Below are positions 1 to 9,729 of a stretch of DNA of 29,003 nucleotides, piece by piece. Origin of the DNA: Larix sibirica. Lineage: Eukaryota; Streptophyta; Pinopsida; Pinales; Pinaceae. The translations under genes were made by a program, and so were the position numbers. Positions within the stretch are counted from its first letter, which is position 1, and the number at the start of each line of letters is the position of its first letter. The notes under the pieces are model-generated. The model was not told where the DNA came from. It was given only the letters and a program-made list of their open reading frames with translations, and made no database searches. The stretch is taken from contig NWUY0300022722.1 in assembly GCA_004151065.3 (NCBI GenBank), positions 5,905 to 34,907 on the forward strand. Direction: 5' to 3'.

Positions 1-327
1 AGGCCCATTTAGACCCCAAATTTTCTCTAATGTTAGTGGGAGCCAAGGCACTCACTTGTGCCTCTGGTCTCTTTCCGCGAGTAACTCTCCCTTCATTCAT
101 TTGTGTTTTTATAGGTTCTCCCTAGCAAATTTATAGCAATAGTGGGATTAATCTAGTGTTAGTCTACGAAATTGTAGATGAACTGGACCTATAGGTGGAC
201 TTGAGTATCATTGGAGGAATCCGAGGCTTGACTCAACGTTTTTGTGTGGTGAATCTGGGTAATATTTCCTAGCTTTGTTCCATCGTTTCTCCTCAGAGAA
301 ACAAGAAGTTGTATCTTTATTTTGGCA
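1..327. other. No gene recognised (left edge)
   Basis: No frame stays open or resembles a known family here. The stretch leads into the reading frame that starts at 328 and could be its upstream region or part of a repeat cut by the window edge. No LTR boundary or primer-binding site could be recognised. Confidence 0.4.
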
Positions 328-852
328 ATGAGGGAGTTCTATTGGCCATTCCATATGGTCTATTTTACATTGGCTTGTATGTGTGTAATAGAGGGTATCT
401 CTAGTGGGAGCAATACCAGCCTATCTCAAAATCCTGGATCTCAGAATTGTTTGTCTTCAGGAATGGATAGCAATCATAAATGCAGTTTTGGTGGAGAAGG
501 AATGTATGAGATTAGGAAGATCAAATGTTTGATGGGGCACATGAACCCCCAGTTGGATGGCCTGAAAGACTCGATAGACAGTCGTAATGCTCATATTGCT
601 CAGCAGGATTTCAAGTAGGAGATCCTTGAGGCATCAATTAAAGAGCAAGGGGAGAAAATAAACGTGTTGATAAGATATTGTAAAATGAATTTCAACATCA
701 TTCTCGGGCTCTCAAATGCTGATCAATCTCAAAAGACACACTCAACGGATTCTAGATGGGTAGAGGAGGACACAATACAAAGGCCAACAATTGATGTTAT
801 GGATATTTCGAGTCACAAAGAAATGGATAAGGATGAACACAAAATAGAATAA
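328..852 (+). pseudogene. Unrecognised reading frame with one internal stop
   Basis: I do not recognise this family. From the ATG at 328 one frame runs to the TAA at 850-852, interrupted only by a TAG at 616-618, so about 174 codons are readable. The N-terminus has a short hydrophobic stretch (about residues 8-22) that could be signal-like or chance. The middle, on both sides of the stop, is charged with a heptad-like pattern (DGLKDSIDSRNAHIAQQ, then EILEASIKEQGEKI), suggesting a short coiled coil. The C-terminal third is acidic and polar. A gag-like or accessory frame of a retroelement is possible because the neighbouring coding material is all retroelement, but no retroviral motif is present. 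The lack of frameshifts over 525 nt is the main support for past coding. Confidence 0.3.
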
Positions 853-1334
853 ATCCACAATGGGCATGTGTTTGCTTGCGTTTTCATGTTATTATGTATT
901 TTACTTGATGTTTACTATTAGGACAATTTTTTAGGATATATAGTAGAAAAAATTATGGGAATTTAGTTTTTGTTGTGTTATGGATGTGTAATGAACATCA
1001 CTTTTGTGAGGTAAATCCTTAGCTCTCAGAGATTTTTTGGATTGTAAAATACTGCTGTAAATTTCCAACTTTTACTTTAAAAATCCCTATCTATTTTGGT
1101 TAAAAAAAAGAAACCAAGAATAACTTAGATGAGTTATTGCAATGTATTGCATTGATGAGAAAGAAAAAGCTTTCTTATATAGGGTTACAACGAAGTCAAG
1201 TAAATCCACTTTATGAATGTGGGATAGACTGATGGATACAATAAAGTAACATAAGCATAAAAGCACAAAATAACATAAAGTCAAAAGTGATTTTTATTAA
1301 TGCTTATTTCTACTATTTAATTGACCATTTTAAA
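853..1334. other. AT-rich non-coding stretch
   Basis: No convincing coding frame is seen. The stretch lies just beyond the 3' end of the minus-strand copia pol, where a polypurine tract and 3' LTR would be expected. I could not find a polypurine tract or a terminal repeat, so this end of the element appears decayed or truncated. Confidence 0.4.
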
Positions 1335-1960
1335 CTAAGTTTTACTTCCTTTAATGGTTAATCTACTAACAATACCAAGTTTATCCTGAAATTTTACATC
1401 CTTTTTAAGACCCAAATACTTCGTGAAATTGTCTACAATTTGGTCCTTTATGGGATAGTATTGCAATTCAACAGTTCCATCTTCTACAAGTTTCTCGATG
1501 AAGTGGCATTGTATCTCAACATGCTTGGTGCACTCATGGAATATTAGATTCTTGGCTAGTTTTAGTACCTTTTGATTGTCTTAGAATAGGGGTGTCAGCT
1601 CTATATACTACATCTTTATATTTGAAAACATCCTCCTAATCCAAACTACCTCACATGCTCCTTTCATCGCTCCTCGATATTCTTCTTCTATCAATGAAAG
1701 GGATACTACTTGCTGGTCCATGTGGCTGAACTTGTGCCAATGTTGAATACATATCTAGAGCTATCATCCATTCAACCTAACCAATATGAATCTGTATATC
1801 CACACAACCTAGGATATTTGGTTTTGCTGTAAAAAAATGCCAAAGTCAAGTGTCATTTTCACATATCTCAACATATTCTTTGCCACAATCCAATGCTTTG
1901 CTTTTGGTGTTGTCATGAATATGAAAATGAAGCTCACAACATAACTCAAATCAGGCCTAG
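1335..1960 (-). pseudogene. Copia RNase H domain, degenerate
   Basis: This is the C-terminal RNase H of copia pol, which degrades the RNA strand of the RNA:DNA hybrid during reverse transcription. The last part reads cleanly to a TAG at 1335-1337 and contains DNQKVLKLAKNLIFHECTKH, then VEDGTVELQYYPIKDQIVD and FTKYLGLKK. In plant copia elements this corresponds to the region ending DQIADIFTKPL; here the usual proline is tyrosine. The codon before DNQ, usually a cysteine, is a stop. The upstream half (EEEYRGAMKGACEVVWIRRM) is also clear, but stops and frame changes intervene. The boundary with reverse transcriptase near 1950 is approximate. Confidence 0.88.
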
Positions 1961-2775
1961 TGTAGTAAGATAAATCGATCTACCCACTAATTGCATGTAG
2001 ATTGGCTTATTAGTTGTCTCAAAGTTGGTCTTGAATGGCAGTTTTAGCCCTTTCTCCATAGGTGTAGAAGAGATTTTGTAATATGCCATTCCAAACTTAT
2101 TAAGAAAACTATTGGCATATTTTGTTTGTGAGACAAAAATGTTGCTACCTATTTTCCAAACTTCTACACCGAAAGAGTAATGTAGGAGGCCTAGATGAAT
2201 CATGTCAAAAGATTTACTCATGTTTGATTTTATTTGTTCTACATGCTTGCCTCACTTCCTATAATAATGATTCCATCTACATAAATAAGCAGTAGGATGA
2301 TATCATTACCATTGATTTTCATGTATAGGTTGGCATATTAAGGACTTTGTTTGAATCCATGTTCAACCAAGTACCTGTTAATCTTGATGTACCATGCCCT
2401 AGGTGCTTGTTTTAGACCATTTAAAGCCTTATTTAATTGCAAAAATATGCTCGTTCCTTGAAACCTCAAACTCTTGTCATTGATACATATATACCTATTC
2501 TTTCAAATATCCATTCAAAAAGGTGTTTTTCATGTCCATTTGATGGACCTCCCAACAACATTGTGCTGCCATGGTTAGAACTAGTTAGATGGTGCTCATA
2601 TTTGATGTAGGAGCAAAGATATCCTCATAATCAATGCCCTCTCACCGAGAGAACCCATTTTCTACCAACCATATCTTGTACTTGTCAAGTGTGCCATTTT
2701 CCTTGTACTTGACCTTGTGCACCTATTTGCAACCAATGGGTTTCTTCCTTGGTTGAAGTGTTGTGAGAACCCATG
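1946..2775 (-). pseudogene. Copia reverse transcriptase domain, degenerate
   Basis: This is the copia RNA-directed DNA polymerase. Reading on the minus strand, it starts near the KKPIGCKQVHKVKYKENGT segment, passes through EGIDYEDIFAPTSNM and EVHQMDMKNTFLNGYLKE (with the first catalytic Asp in QMD), and reaches the active-site loop at 2272-2283. That loop reads YVDG, not the family's YVDD, so the last metal-binding Asp is lost. A one-base frameshift follows near 2245-2250, after which SFDMIHLGLLHY, FVSQTKYANSFLNKFGM and STPMEKGLKLP continue the domain. Several in-frame stops occur. The enzyme would be inactive even if the frame were intact. Confidence 0.92.
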
Positions 2776-3289
2776 TCATATTTTTCATCAAATTTTCTTG
2801 TTCAATAGTCATGTCCTTCCATTAATGTCTCTCTTTTGTTTCTTTGAACACATGTGGCTTGAATACTTCCTGAGCTTTGGCCATAAGAGCAAAGTTAATT
2901 GTGTTGGGTTTTTGTTTTCTCTTTCTTGTTGATGATTATCCATCGATCATTTCTTATGCTCAAATATATCTGAAGGTGTTGTGCCACCACTTAGGTCTCT
3001 TCTTGGGAACCCTCTCATCATCATTGCAAATTGGTTTTCTTGTACCTATGTTATCCAAACACTAATTTTGGGTATATGCCTAAGAAATTAATAGACTGGG
3101 TCTAGGAGACTCCTCAGAATGTTCATAATCTCTCCCTCATTCAGGTGGATCTAACTGAAACTGAACACCTAAATCCTGAGCCATGATGGGAAACTCCATG
3201 TTAATTTTGAACTTTGAAGAATATCGGAAAGGCCCAACTTATTCATTAGCTATACATCTCTATTAAAGTTCAACTAATTAGTTTGCATA
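2776..3289 (-). pseudogene. Copia pol linker between integrase and reverse transcriptase
   Basis: This part matches the poorly conserved linker of copia pol. Fragments such as LCSYGQSSGSIQ followed by a Lys/Glu-rich stretch correspond to the region just before the polymerase fold. It is broken by several stops and frame changes and carries no catalytic motif. It is annotated only to show that the integrase and polymerase parts are continuous in one element rather than two separate insertions. Confidence 0.55.
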
Positions 3290-4060
3290 TCAATCAAATT
3301 CTAGGCTTTATGATTGTCGTTGTACCTTGAAAGAATTGGTTTCTTTCTCTTAGGTTCTAACTTGGTTCACTTTTCATTTGGAATCCAAGCATTTGCAGTA
3401 GAACTTAAAATATTAAGATTACGGACTATGGGATTCCTCCTCTACCATGATTCCTCAAGGGTATTCTTCTTCACCACCATTGTTGGGGATCTATTCAGTA
3501 GATATACTTCTTTGAACACTACCTTATCCTAAAATGTATTGGGAATAGACCTGTTCGACATCACACATTGGCCATCTCCTTGATGACGCAATTTCGTCTC
3601 TCAACTACTCTATTCTATTGTTGAATGTAAGGTGTGGTGTACTGTCTTTGGATCCCATGTTTAGCATGAAAATGTTTGAAGTAATTGGATCAAAGTTCTC
3701 CATCCTTATCCTACCTAAGAGTGGTTATAGGACAACTGGACTATTTTTCTACTAATGTTTTAATATTTTGAAATTCATTAAACACTTCAGATTTTAATTT
3801 CAAAAAGTATACCCACATAGTCTTATTATAGTCATCAACAAATACAAGTAAATATTTGGCAATTGTGATTGATGTCGTGCTCTTTGGTTCACAGATTTCT
3901 GCATGAACCAATTGAAGGACTCTGGACACTCTCGAACCTTGTCCTTCTTCAAATGGAATTATGTTTTGCTTCCATGCCTTGCAAGCTGTACATACTCCTT
4001 GAATATTCTGATGGATGTTTGGAAGTCCATGGACTAGATTCTTTCAAGTGAACCGAGAGA
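3290..4060 (-). pseudogene. Copia integrase, degenerate
   Basis: This is the DDE integrase of the copia element, which inserts the cDNA copy into host DNA. A remnant of the N-terminal zinc-binding region (CTACKAWKQNIIPFEEGQG) precedes SRVLQLVHAEICEP at about 3890-3929. Family members have Asp where this copy has Glu in HAEIC (codon 3897-3899), so the first catalytic residue is changed. The second acidic site, VFVDDYN, is kept. The third lies in NRVVERRN near 3605, where the Glu remains but the usual NG before it is NR. The downstream EVYLLNRSPT segment is in another frame, so a frameshift lies near 3545. Stops interrupt TTPYIQQ and the following segment. Confidence 0.9.
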
Positions 4061-4291
4061 GGAAGGTAAACTTGAGGTTCCCATACTACAGATTCCAAAA
4101 TGTACTAATGTTTCATGCACTCTTGGATACCGGTTCATGTTCCTTGACATGTACGTTGTCAAATAATTGGAATAGTCCATGATCCTTCACACCATGAGCA
4201 ATGGGTTTCTCATTCCCCTTGTCAACTACATAGCATTTGTGATCTTAAAGTTGACAACAAGTTGGGGATAATGTCTCCTAATCTAACTAAT

Positions 4292-4546
4292 TTAAAGCAT
4301 ATTAAGTTCAATACTTGGCACATGGTACACATCAAGAAAAATAAGCATGTTCCCTTTGAAGGAAATATAAACATTTTCTTTGGAAACAATTGTGTACTCT
4401 TCACCACCACTGGAGATCACCAAATATTTAGAGACACTAGGAGTGTACTCCATGAACCAGTAATGTCTGTTGGTGATATGGTGAGATGCACTTGAGTTAA
4501 TGTACCAAGCAAATTTCCTATGGTTATTTGATAGCTTCTTATCCAT
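4292..4546 (-). pseudogene. Copia aspartic protease, active-site mutated
   Basis: This is the retropepsin-like protease that cleaves the gag-pol polyprotein. An 84-codon open stretch holds WYINSSASHHIT, which aligns with the family pattern W-[YL]-x-D-S-G-A-[ST]-x-H-[MI]-[ST]. The catalytic Asp codon (4496-4498) encodes Asn, and the following Gly is Ser (4490-4492), so the active-site loop is destroyed. Downstream ENVYISFKGNMLIFLDVYHV and VPSIELNML match the part leading to the pre-integrase region (usually V.YVP.I..NLLS). The stretch lies between the gag zinc knuckle and the integrase, as expected. Confidence 0.88.
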
Positions 4547-4559
4547 GAATGCATAGAAG

Positions 4560-5040
4560 GATGAATCCTCCTCCTCTGTATGTTTTGTGATATGATCCTT
4601 TTGCTGAGTCCCTCCCTAGTTGGTTTTCTGTTCAACCAACCTATTTCTATAGAAATTCTATATATGGCATGCCTTGCCACAATAGTGACAAGTGATGCTC
4701 TTCTAATTCTCTGTGGCATCATCTCCACTATCTTGACCATTCTTCTTGGTCAATTTTCCTTTGTCCTTGAAATTGTGGGTAAAGGCCTATTCTGAACCCT
4801 TTGTCTCACCATTTCTATCAAACCATTTTTTCCATCTATCCTACTGTAAGAGCTTATTGCAAAGCTAATCAAACTTTAGGAAACAATCCAAGAAGTGATG
4901 CTTAGGGTCTCAATAAAATACTCATATGAACATGGTAATATTTTCAATGTGATTACCACCATGTCTTCTTCATCCATCTACTATTCGGAAATAAATCCTA
5001 TGACTAAGGAAAGATCACCAACGTACTGAAATAAAGGAGA
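4560..5040 (-). pseudogene. Copia gag C-terminal part with broken zinc knuckle
   Basis: This is the end of the capsid/nucleocapsid gag. MDEEDMVVITLKILPCSYEY and FIETLSIT are typical of copia gag, followed after a frameshift near 4880 by LCNKLLQ and DRWKKWFDRNGE. The nucleocapsid zinc knuckle lies at about 4650-4690 and reads CHYCGKACHI, a stop, then NFYR. The CX2C half and His are present, the Gly before His is Cys, and the final Cys of CX2CX4HX4C is Tyr. The N-terminal half of gag is not recognisable beyond about 5040, so the element is truncated or diverged at its 5' end. Confidence 0.82.
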
Positions 5041-5346
5041 CTGACTTAATTGAATATGTCTACATGTAGATTTAGATTCTTACACATGCATAAGATCACA
5101 CACAAACTTCAATAAGCAAATTTAACTACAAGAAAGATTAGGGAGACAAGAGGTTTGTACCTTTTTCGAAGGTTGTCCTAGATTCTCCTTGATATTTCTC
5201 TCAATATTGTCTTTGATGCCCAATGCTGACCTATAAAACCAACAACCAACCTTTCATAAGCAAATTTGACACTTTCTAAAGAATGTAAATGGAATGAAAT
5301 GAATGGAACATAAAATTCAGAATAAGTGACAAAACATTCTTAATGT
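5041..5346. other. Non-coding stretch upstream of copia gag
   Basis: No coding frame is recognised. The leader, primer-binding site and 5' LTR of the minus-strand copia element should lie here or beyond, but no site complementary to initiator tRNA-Met could be seen. A perfect 12-bp palindrome, TCTACATGTAGA, sits at 5059-5070. Confidence 0.35.
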
Positions 5347-5690
5347 CAAACCACAATTACAAGAACATTGAATTGGGGGAGGGAAAGATGTCAAATCTCA
5401 ATTAAATAGTGAAATAAGTACACATTTACCTTCTTGTTGATCAACACATTATTGAACCTAAATATTCTGGTCTCTTTTCTCATGCACTTCAATGATCCCA
5501 CTCCGGTCCACTAGATGTCAAACCACAATTACAAGAACATTGAATTGGGGGAGGGAAAGATATCAAATCTCAATTAAATAGTGAAATACGTACACATTTA
5601 CCTTCTTGTTGATCGACACATTATTGAACCTAAATATTTTGGTCTCTTTTCTCATGCACTTCAATGATCCCACTCCGGTCCACTAGATGT
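5347..5690. repeat. Tandem duplication, two 172-bp copies
   Basis: Positions 5347-5518 are repeated directly at 5519-5690. I count four substitutions and no length change, so the copies are about 98% identical. The repeat contains a G-rich stretch (TTGGGGGAGGGAAAGAT) and ends at ACTAGATGT. No coding frame crosses it. The low divergence means the duplication is much younger than the retroelement beside it. Confidence 0.93.
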
Positions 5691-5700
5691 ATATGAGGGG

Positions 5701-5726
5701 TGAAGTATCCTGAGGGAGATACTTCA
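5701..5726. repeat. Short perfect inverted repeat
   Basis: TGAAGTATC at 5701-5709 is the exact reverse complement of GATACTTCA at 5718-5726, leaving an 8-nt loop. It lies just after the second copy of the 172-bp duplication. No T-rich tract or gene suggests a function. Confidence 0.6.
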
Positions 5727-6490
5727 GTATTCAAGGATACAAGGGGTCAACAACGGGGATTGTTGATGGAAAGGGATGAAGGGTGTGTGAGTGATTACTC
5801 CAACATAAATTTGGATGTCCAAGGTTTTCTTTTGTTGTCCATTTCATTTCCCTTTTATGTTAGAAGGAAATAATTGTAAATGGTTACCAGGTGGTTTGGG
5901 GAGTTGCAAATGGGAAAAATGGTTTGTAAAACTTCGTTAAATCCCATATTTCAAATTTATATATTTTTTTTCATGAAATTATGTGGAATTTGCGGCCAAT
6001 TCACAGGAAACATGCGAATGATTCACTTCTTTTTAGTGTGCAAGATGTGAATTATTATTTTTTGATGCATTCGCTCCCAATGAACTGTGAATGGTTCACC
6101 CCCAATGATCTAGCAGGGTGCAAATTTTCCTTGATTTAGGTTTAAAACTCTCATAATTGGCTGGAACGATGCCGATATTTTATTTTCAAGGATCAAGGTC
6201 ATCAATAGGGGTCAAATAATAGGCTCTTCCATCCNATTATGTGACTTTAGACCAAACATCCCCTTTGTCCATTCCTAGTGTTTCGATATAAATTATCCTA
6301 CCAAGGGTGAATTATGTGTCCTTATATCCCTTGTGTCCAACTACTACTAAGAGGAAGTGTGTGCATTCATGCTCACCTTCTTGGGACTTGGTTCTAGCAG
6401 TTGACAAGGAGATTCATCCAATGGGAGAATTGGAGCCTGTTCTCCACCCTATCGGTCCAAGTGAATGTTTAGACATTTTTTTCTCTCTAG
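5727..6490. other. No gene recognised; one N
   Basis: No supported coding frame. A single N is present at 6235; unlike the N at 9729, I see no duplicated flanks. Near 6071-6098 there are repeated GTGAA/TTCAC words, including GTGAATGGTTCAC, a small dyad. A pyrimidine-rich tract ending in TAG (about 6477-6490) directly precedes the coding-like segment at 6491 and resembles a 3' splice site, but nothing else supports an intron. Confidence 0.35.
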
Positions 6491-6832
6491 GTTAACATCC
6501 TTCCCTCATATGAAGCTCTCCTAGAGGCTATGATCGAGTTTGAAATTCCTCTAGATATTTACGTCTTGTCTAAAGATCGTCTCCCTGTATTGGACCCAGT
6601 TGCAATCAAATCCAACCATGATTTTTATTTTGAGTATGATCTAACTGTTTGTTGGCCCAAAGTCTTCCATCTAAACCACTGAAATGTACAAGACCTTCCC
6701 ATGCGAATAGATGATCTGAAATCGAACATGAAGGACATTGTTTGATTACATGTCATTGATGTATACCATTAACAAACGCGAGGCAACCCACCGATGATGA
6801 TGATGAGAACCAAGGTACCTAGTACATTCTAG
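6491..6832 (+). pseudogene. Short coding-like relic, unknown family
   Basis: I do not recognise the family. One frame is open for 63 codons from 6491 to a TGA at 6680-6682, then continues to read protein-like through TGA at 6743-6745 and TAA at 6770-6772, ending at TAG 6830-6832. Segments such as SYEALLEAMIEFEIPLDIYV, FYFEYDLTVCWPKVFHLNH and MRIDDLKSNMKDIV have mixed hydrophobic and charged composition unlike AT-rich noise. The stops could come from single substitutions. It could be part of a gag-like or accessory frame of a retroelement, or a lost host gene exon. A (GAT)n run lies at 6793-6806. Confidence 0.3.
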
Positions 6833-8270
6833 CATGTGCGAATATGTCCTTGATTCGAACACTTGTAGAATATTTTGAGAAGGGACATTGATGTATTCCC
6901 ACTACCCAATAGCGAGGGAACATTCCGTTGATGACTACAATCCCCAAGGAAATACCAAGACTGTAGATCTCTTTCCTAGATCATGATGAGTTAAATTCTA
7001 TGGGAATAAACTTGTTGGAAGGGAGGAATTAAGGCCTCCACCATCATCCAACACGACGAAATATTAGGGATTGATTTGACTTGGGAAGGGACTAGGACAA
7101 TTTTTTTTCAGAATAGACCACTGAGTACGTCTCCTGCAAGCACCAAATGTAAATAGTGCATGGAAGAGACCCCTTGAGAAACAACCAATAATGAAATCTA
7201 TTGATAGGGGTGAGTACTTCCAACATTGATGAAAATGGAATCCAAGGTACATCACGAATCCTAAAATGTTAATAGATTTCTTGACATCGAACATCATGGG
7301 AAGCCACTCAATCAACGATCAATGATGAATTGTCATCTGTTGAGTGCAAGGTTACCTATCAATGATGTAAACATGGCCAAGGTGCTATGAATCTAGGTTA
7401 ATGCCTCAGAGAAGATGAGTCGTCATCGATGATGCACAACCCGCAAGTGAGAAGTCAATGGGGACCTTCCACACAAGTACGCGTACAAACATTGATTTCA
7501 ATGATACATGATGAGAATATAATTACACTAGATAATGGACAACACACGAGGTCAAGGAAACTGCAGAATGGACGCCATAGGTTATATCCTTGAACAATGA
7601 TCACAACACAATAATGACTTGGGAAGCGTTTTACACAAATGGACTAATCGTAAAAAACTACAATGTAGGAGATAATGGAAAATTGGGCCATATGATTGGA
7701 GGAGTAACATATCAAAGGAGTAATTAAATTTGAGATCAAGGTTTAAACCCTAAGGCTGAAGAATTAGAACCTAATTTTCTAAGAGACTCGAGACTAGTGC
7801 TATGTTCAAGGATGAATTGACTTGCTGCCACAACATAACAAACATTTGAGATCTTTCCCCTCTCTCTTCTTATAATATTTTATTTTTAGTGTTTTTTTTT
7901 TCATATTATAAATCCTGGAAAATAATAAAAGAATGCTATAGTACATTGGAGAATATGAGCGTCGCATGGTGTGCAACTATGTTCCAAGTGCACAGAACAT
8001 ACTTATGCAGAAAAACAAAAAATGACGCGCAGGATGTGGATGTTATTGAAGCATGTCTTCTCTGGTTAGGGTGGTGTTGAAGGTGCAATCTCCCTCCCCA
8101 TTTTTCTTGAAAATATGGGGCCCCTCCCTTCTTTTTGAACCCAACTTTTGCTTGATTCACTCTTTTAGTTTTTTTTTCCATAAACTAAGACTATTATTGT
8201 TCGAAGTTGGTTTTTTTTGGGAGGAGTGATACTTAGAAAGTTTTCCAGTTTTTGGCCCCTATTATCATTT
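6833..8270. other. No gene recognised
   Basis: I see no convincing gene on either strand. The plus strand is rich in TGATGA/TGATGC-like words without a fixed period. A perfect 10-bp palindrome, GTACGCGTAC, lies near 7478. The minus-strand open stretch at 7064-7315 has no family signature. T-runs near 7890-7905 and 8165-8220 border the minisatellite that follows. Confidence 0.35.
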
Positions 8271-8790
8271 CGATGAATTTTTTAAAACTCAACGAAACAT
8301 CAGGAAGCTTGTGTAAAACTCTCCGAAACAGGTCATAAACTTTTTCATTTGTACCCGAACACGTTGGAGGATATTTTTGTTTTCCGCCAAAACACCTACC
8401 GAATTTTGAGTTGTACGCCGAAATGTCAGAATGTTTTGGTAAATCTCCTTGAAACAAGTTAGAGGAGTTTCTAGTTTAGTGCCGAAACAGGTTGGATCAA
8501 TTTTTTAATTTGCACCGAAGCGCCACTAGAAGTTGTTAATACTACCCGATGTGTCGTCTCTTTCCTATTTATCGCCAAACTATTAACTTAGAAATTTTTT
8601 AGCAAGGACCAAGTCTCGTTGAATTTCATAAAAGTGATCGGGGAAGGGATCTTATTCGCTGAATTTGTGGTTTTTGTCTCAGAAATGTATCGGTGTCTTT
8701 TACGCTTCTTCTTCGAAACTGTTCGGTGAAGAAATATATTCTTCCCTGATCATGTTGCAGAATGTTTGAACTTTTCGACGAAACTTTTGT
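8271..8790. repeat. Degenerate minisatellite, about 32-bp period
   Basis: A word like CCGAAAC returns at a near-constant step. The C of CGAAAC or its variants falls at 8293, 8324, 8356, 8388, 8419, 8450, 8483, 8516 and 8547, with steps of 31-33, and then less regularly at 8576, 8610, 8639, 8680, 8714, 8746 and 8779. Each unit is CGAAAC, then AGGTTGGA-like, then a T-rich stretch, then TTTGTGC or similar. Variants CCAAAC, TGAAAC and CCGATG fit decay of a CpG in the consensus. The units abut with no spacers. Positions 8421-8790 belong to the 1,309-bp duplicated block and so recur at 9730-10099. Confidence 0.7.
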
Positions 8791-9729
8791 GGTGGTGATT
8801 TCAGGAGGATGAATGGGTTCTTTGTGAAACCATATCGATGAATATTGAGGATCAACGTCGATATGGGTCGGTGATCATATGATTCCAGTTCCGGTCCATA
8901 GTCACAAAAGATTGCGAATATTCTTCGAAAAGTGTTGGAATGAGATTATGTTTTAACACCAAACTATTTGTTTTTAACCTTTTAAAGAGCAATTTTCAAT
9001 TGTTTGAGGTCACTGGTAAAGAAAGCTAGGGTTTTGGAAATCCTTTCTAACATCCAAACCCTGTTGATAAATTTTAAGCAAGATTAGGGTTTGTTGAATT
9101 ATTTATATTGAGAGTTAGAATTCCGTTTGCGAGCTCAAACATTGTTTCCTCAATGCTGTTGCATTCCTCGTACCAACTAGAAGAGAATCCTTGCCAAATT
9201 GACTACAGACTCAATGATACATTCATCATTTGTCTAGGTAAGCATGTCTTCATCTAAAGTGTTTTTCCACCCATCTTTAGAAGATTGTGTCTCAGAAAGA
9301 GAATGCTTGATTGGTGGTTAGATTTAACCATTTTTTTTTAGTTTCTTCTCTTTCATTGGCTGGTTAAAACCAATTAAAATCCCTAATGCATGGCCATTGT
9401 CGCCAAAGTAGTGTGAAGAGAGAAATGTCTATAACCTAGCTCTCTGATTCGTTTTCCATATCCGTTTGTCCAAATATTTTAAACCTTAGTTGCAACACGC
9501 TTATTGTTGGCATTCTTTTAGGGCTATACTATTTATGATCTTTTTGAGGAGGGATCTGACATTGTTTCTATTGTCAGAAGATCACATATTCATACCTTTA
9601 ATAACTTTATTCATTGAATTCTTGTTACGACTATTCCTGCATGTGCAAATTTTTCTAGTTTATAGTTTAAATGGAATGTATGAAACCCAATGATGCTTCC
9701 TTTGATTCACATGATCCATAAATGTCGAN
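8421..9729. repeat. 1,309-bp near-perfect direct duplication, copy 1
   Basis: Every base from 8421 to 9728 recurs 1,309 bases further on. The only mismatch I found is G at 8791 against A at 10100. The copy ends exactly at the single N at 9729. It contains the right part of the 32-bp minisatellite and about 900 bp of unique-looking sequence leading to an ATG (9722) that is cut off by the N; the same ATG in copy 2 opens the frame at 11031. This pattern fits two overlapping contig ends that were not merged. Confidence 0.95.
9729..9729. other. Single ambiguous base at a duplication junction
   Basis: One N lies exactly between copy 1 (8421-9728) and copy 2 (from 9730). A single N at such a place is what some scaffolding programs write when two contigs are predicted to overlap but are not joined. 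The other ambiguous bases (6235, and 25770-25771) show no duplicated flanks. Confidence 0.85.

Larger units (their letters stand above)
1335..5040 (-). mobile_element. Ty1/copia LTR-retrotransposon remnant, internal region
   Basis: Read on the minus strand, the segment has the copia order gag with zinc knuckle, protease, integrase, reverse transcriptase, RNase H. The placement of integrase before reverse transcriptase separates Ty1/copia from Ty3/gypsy. The internal region spans about 3.7 kb, close to the coding length of a copia element, but many stops and frameshifts break it, so it cannot be autonomous. I found no matching LTR pair, primer-binding site or polypurine tract, so the ends given are those of recognisable coding sequence. 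Sequence words such as QLVHAEIC, EVHQMDMKNTFLNGYLKE and FHECTKHVEIQCHFI are typical of plant copia pol. Confidence 0.93.

Noticed and set aside
4417-4740. Basic 107-codon minus-strand frame
   Set aside because: It is the wrong frame of copia gag; the zinc knuckle is readable in a different frame of the same strand.
8271-8790. CRISPR-like array of about 32-bp repeats
   Set aside because: The similar units abut with no unique spacers, the units are poorly conserved, and the context is a plant-like nuclear genome. It is a minisatellite.
9490-9693. 67-codon hydrophobic frame, repeated at 10799-11002
   Set aside because: It starts with TTG, has no family motif, and is present twice only because of the 1,309-bp duplication.
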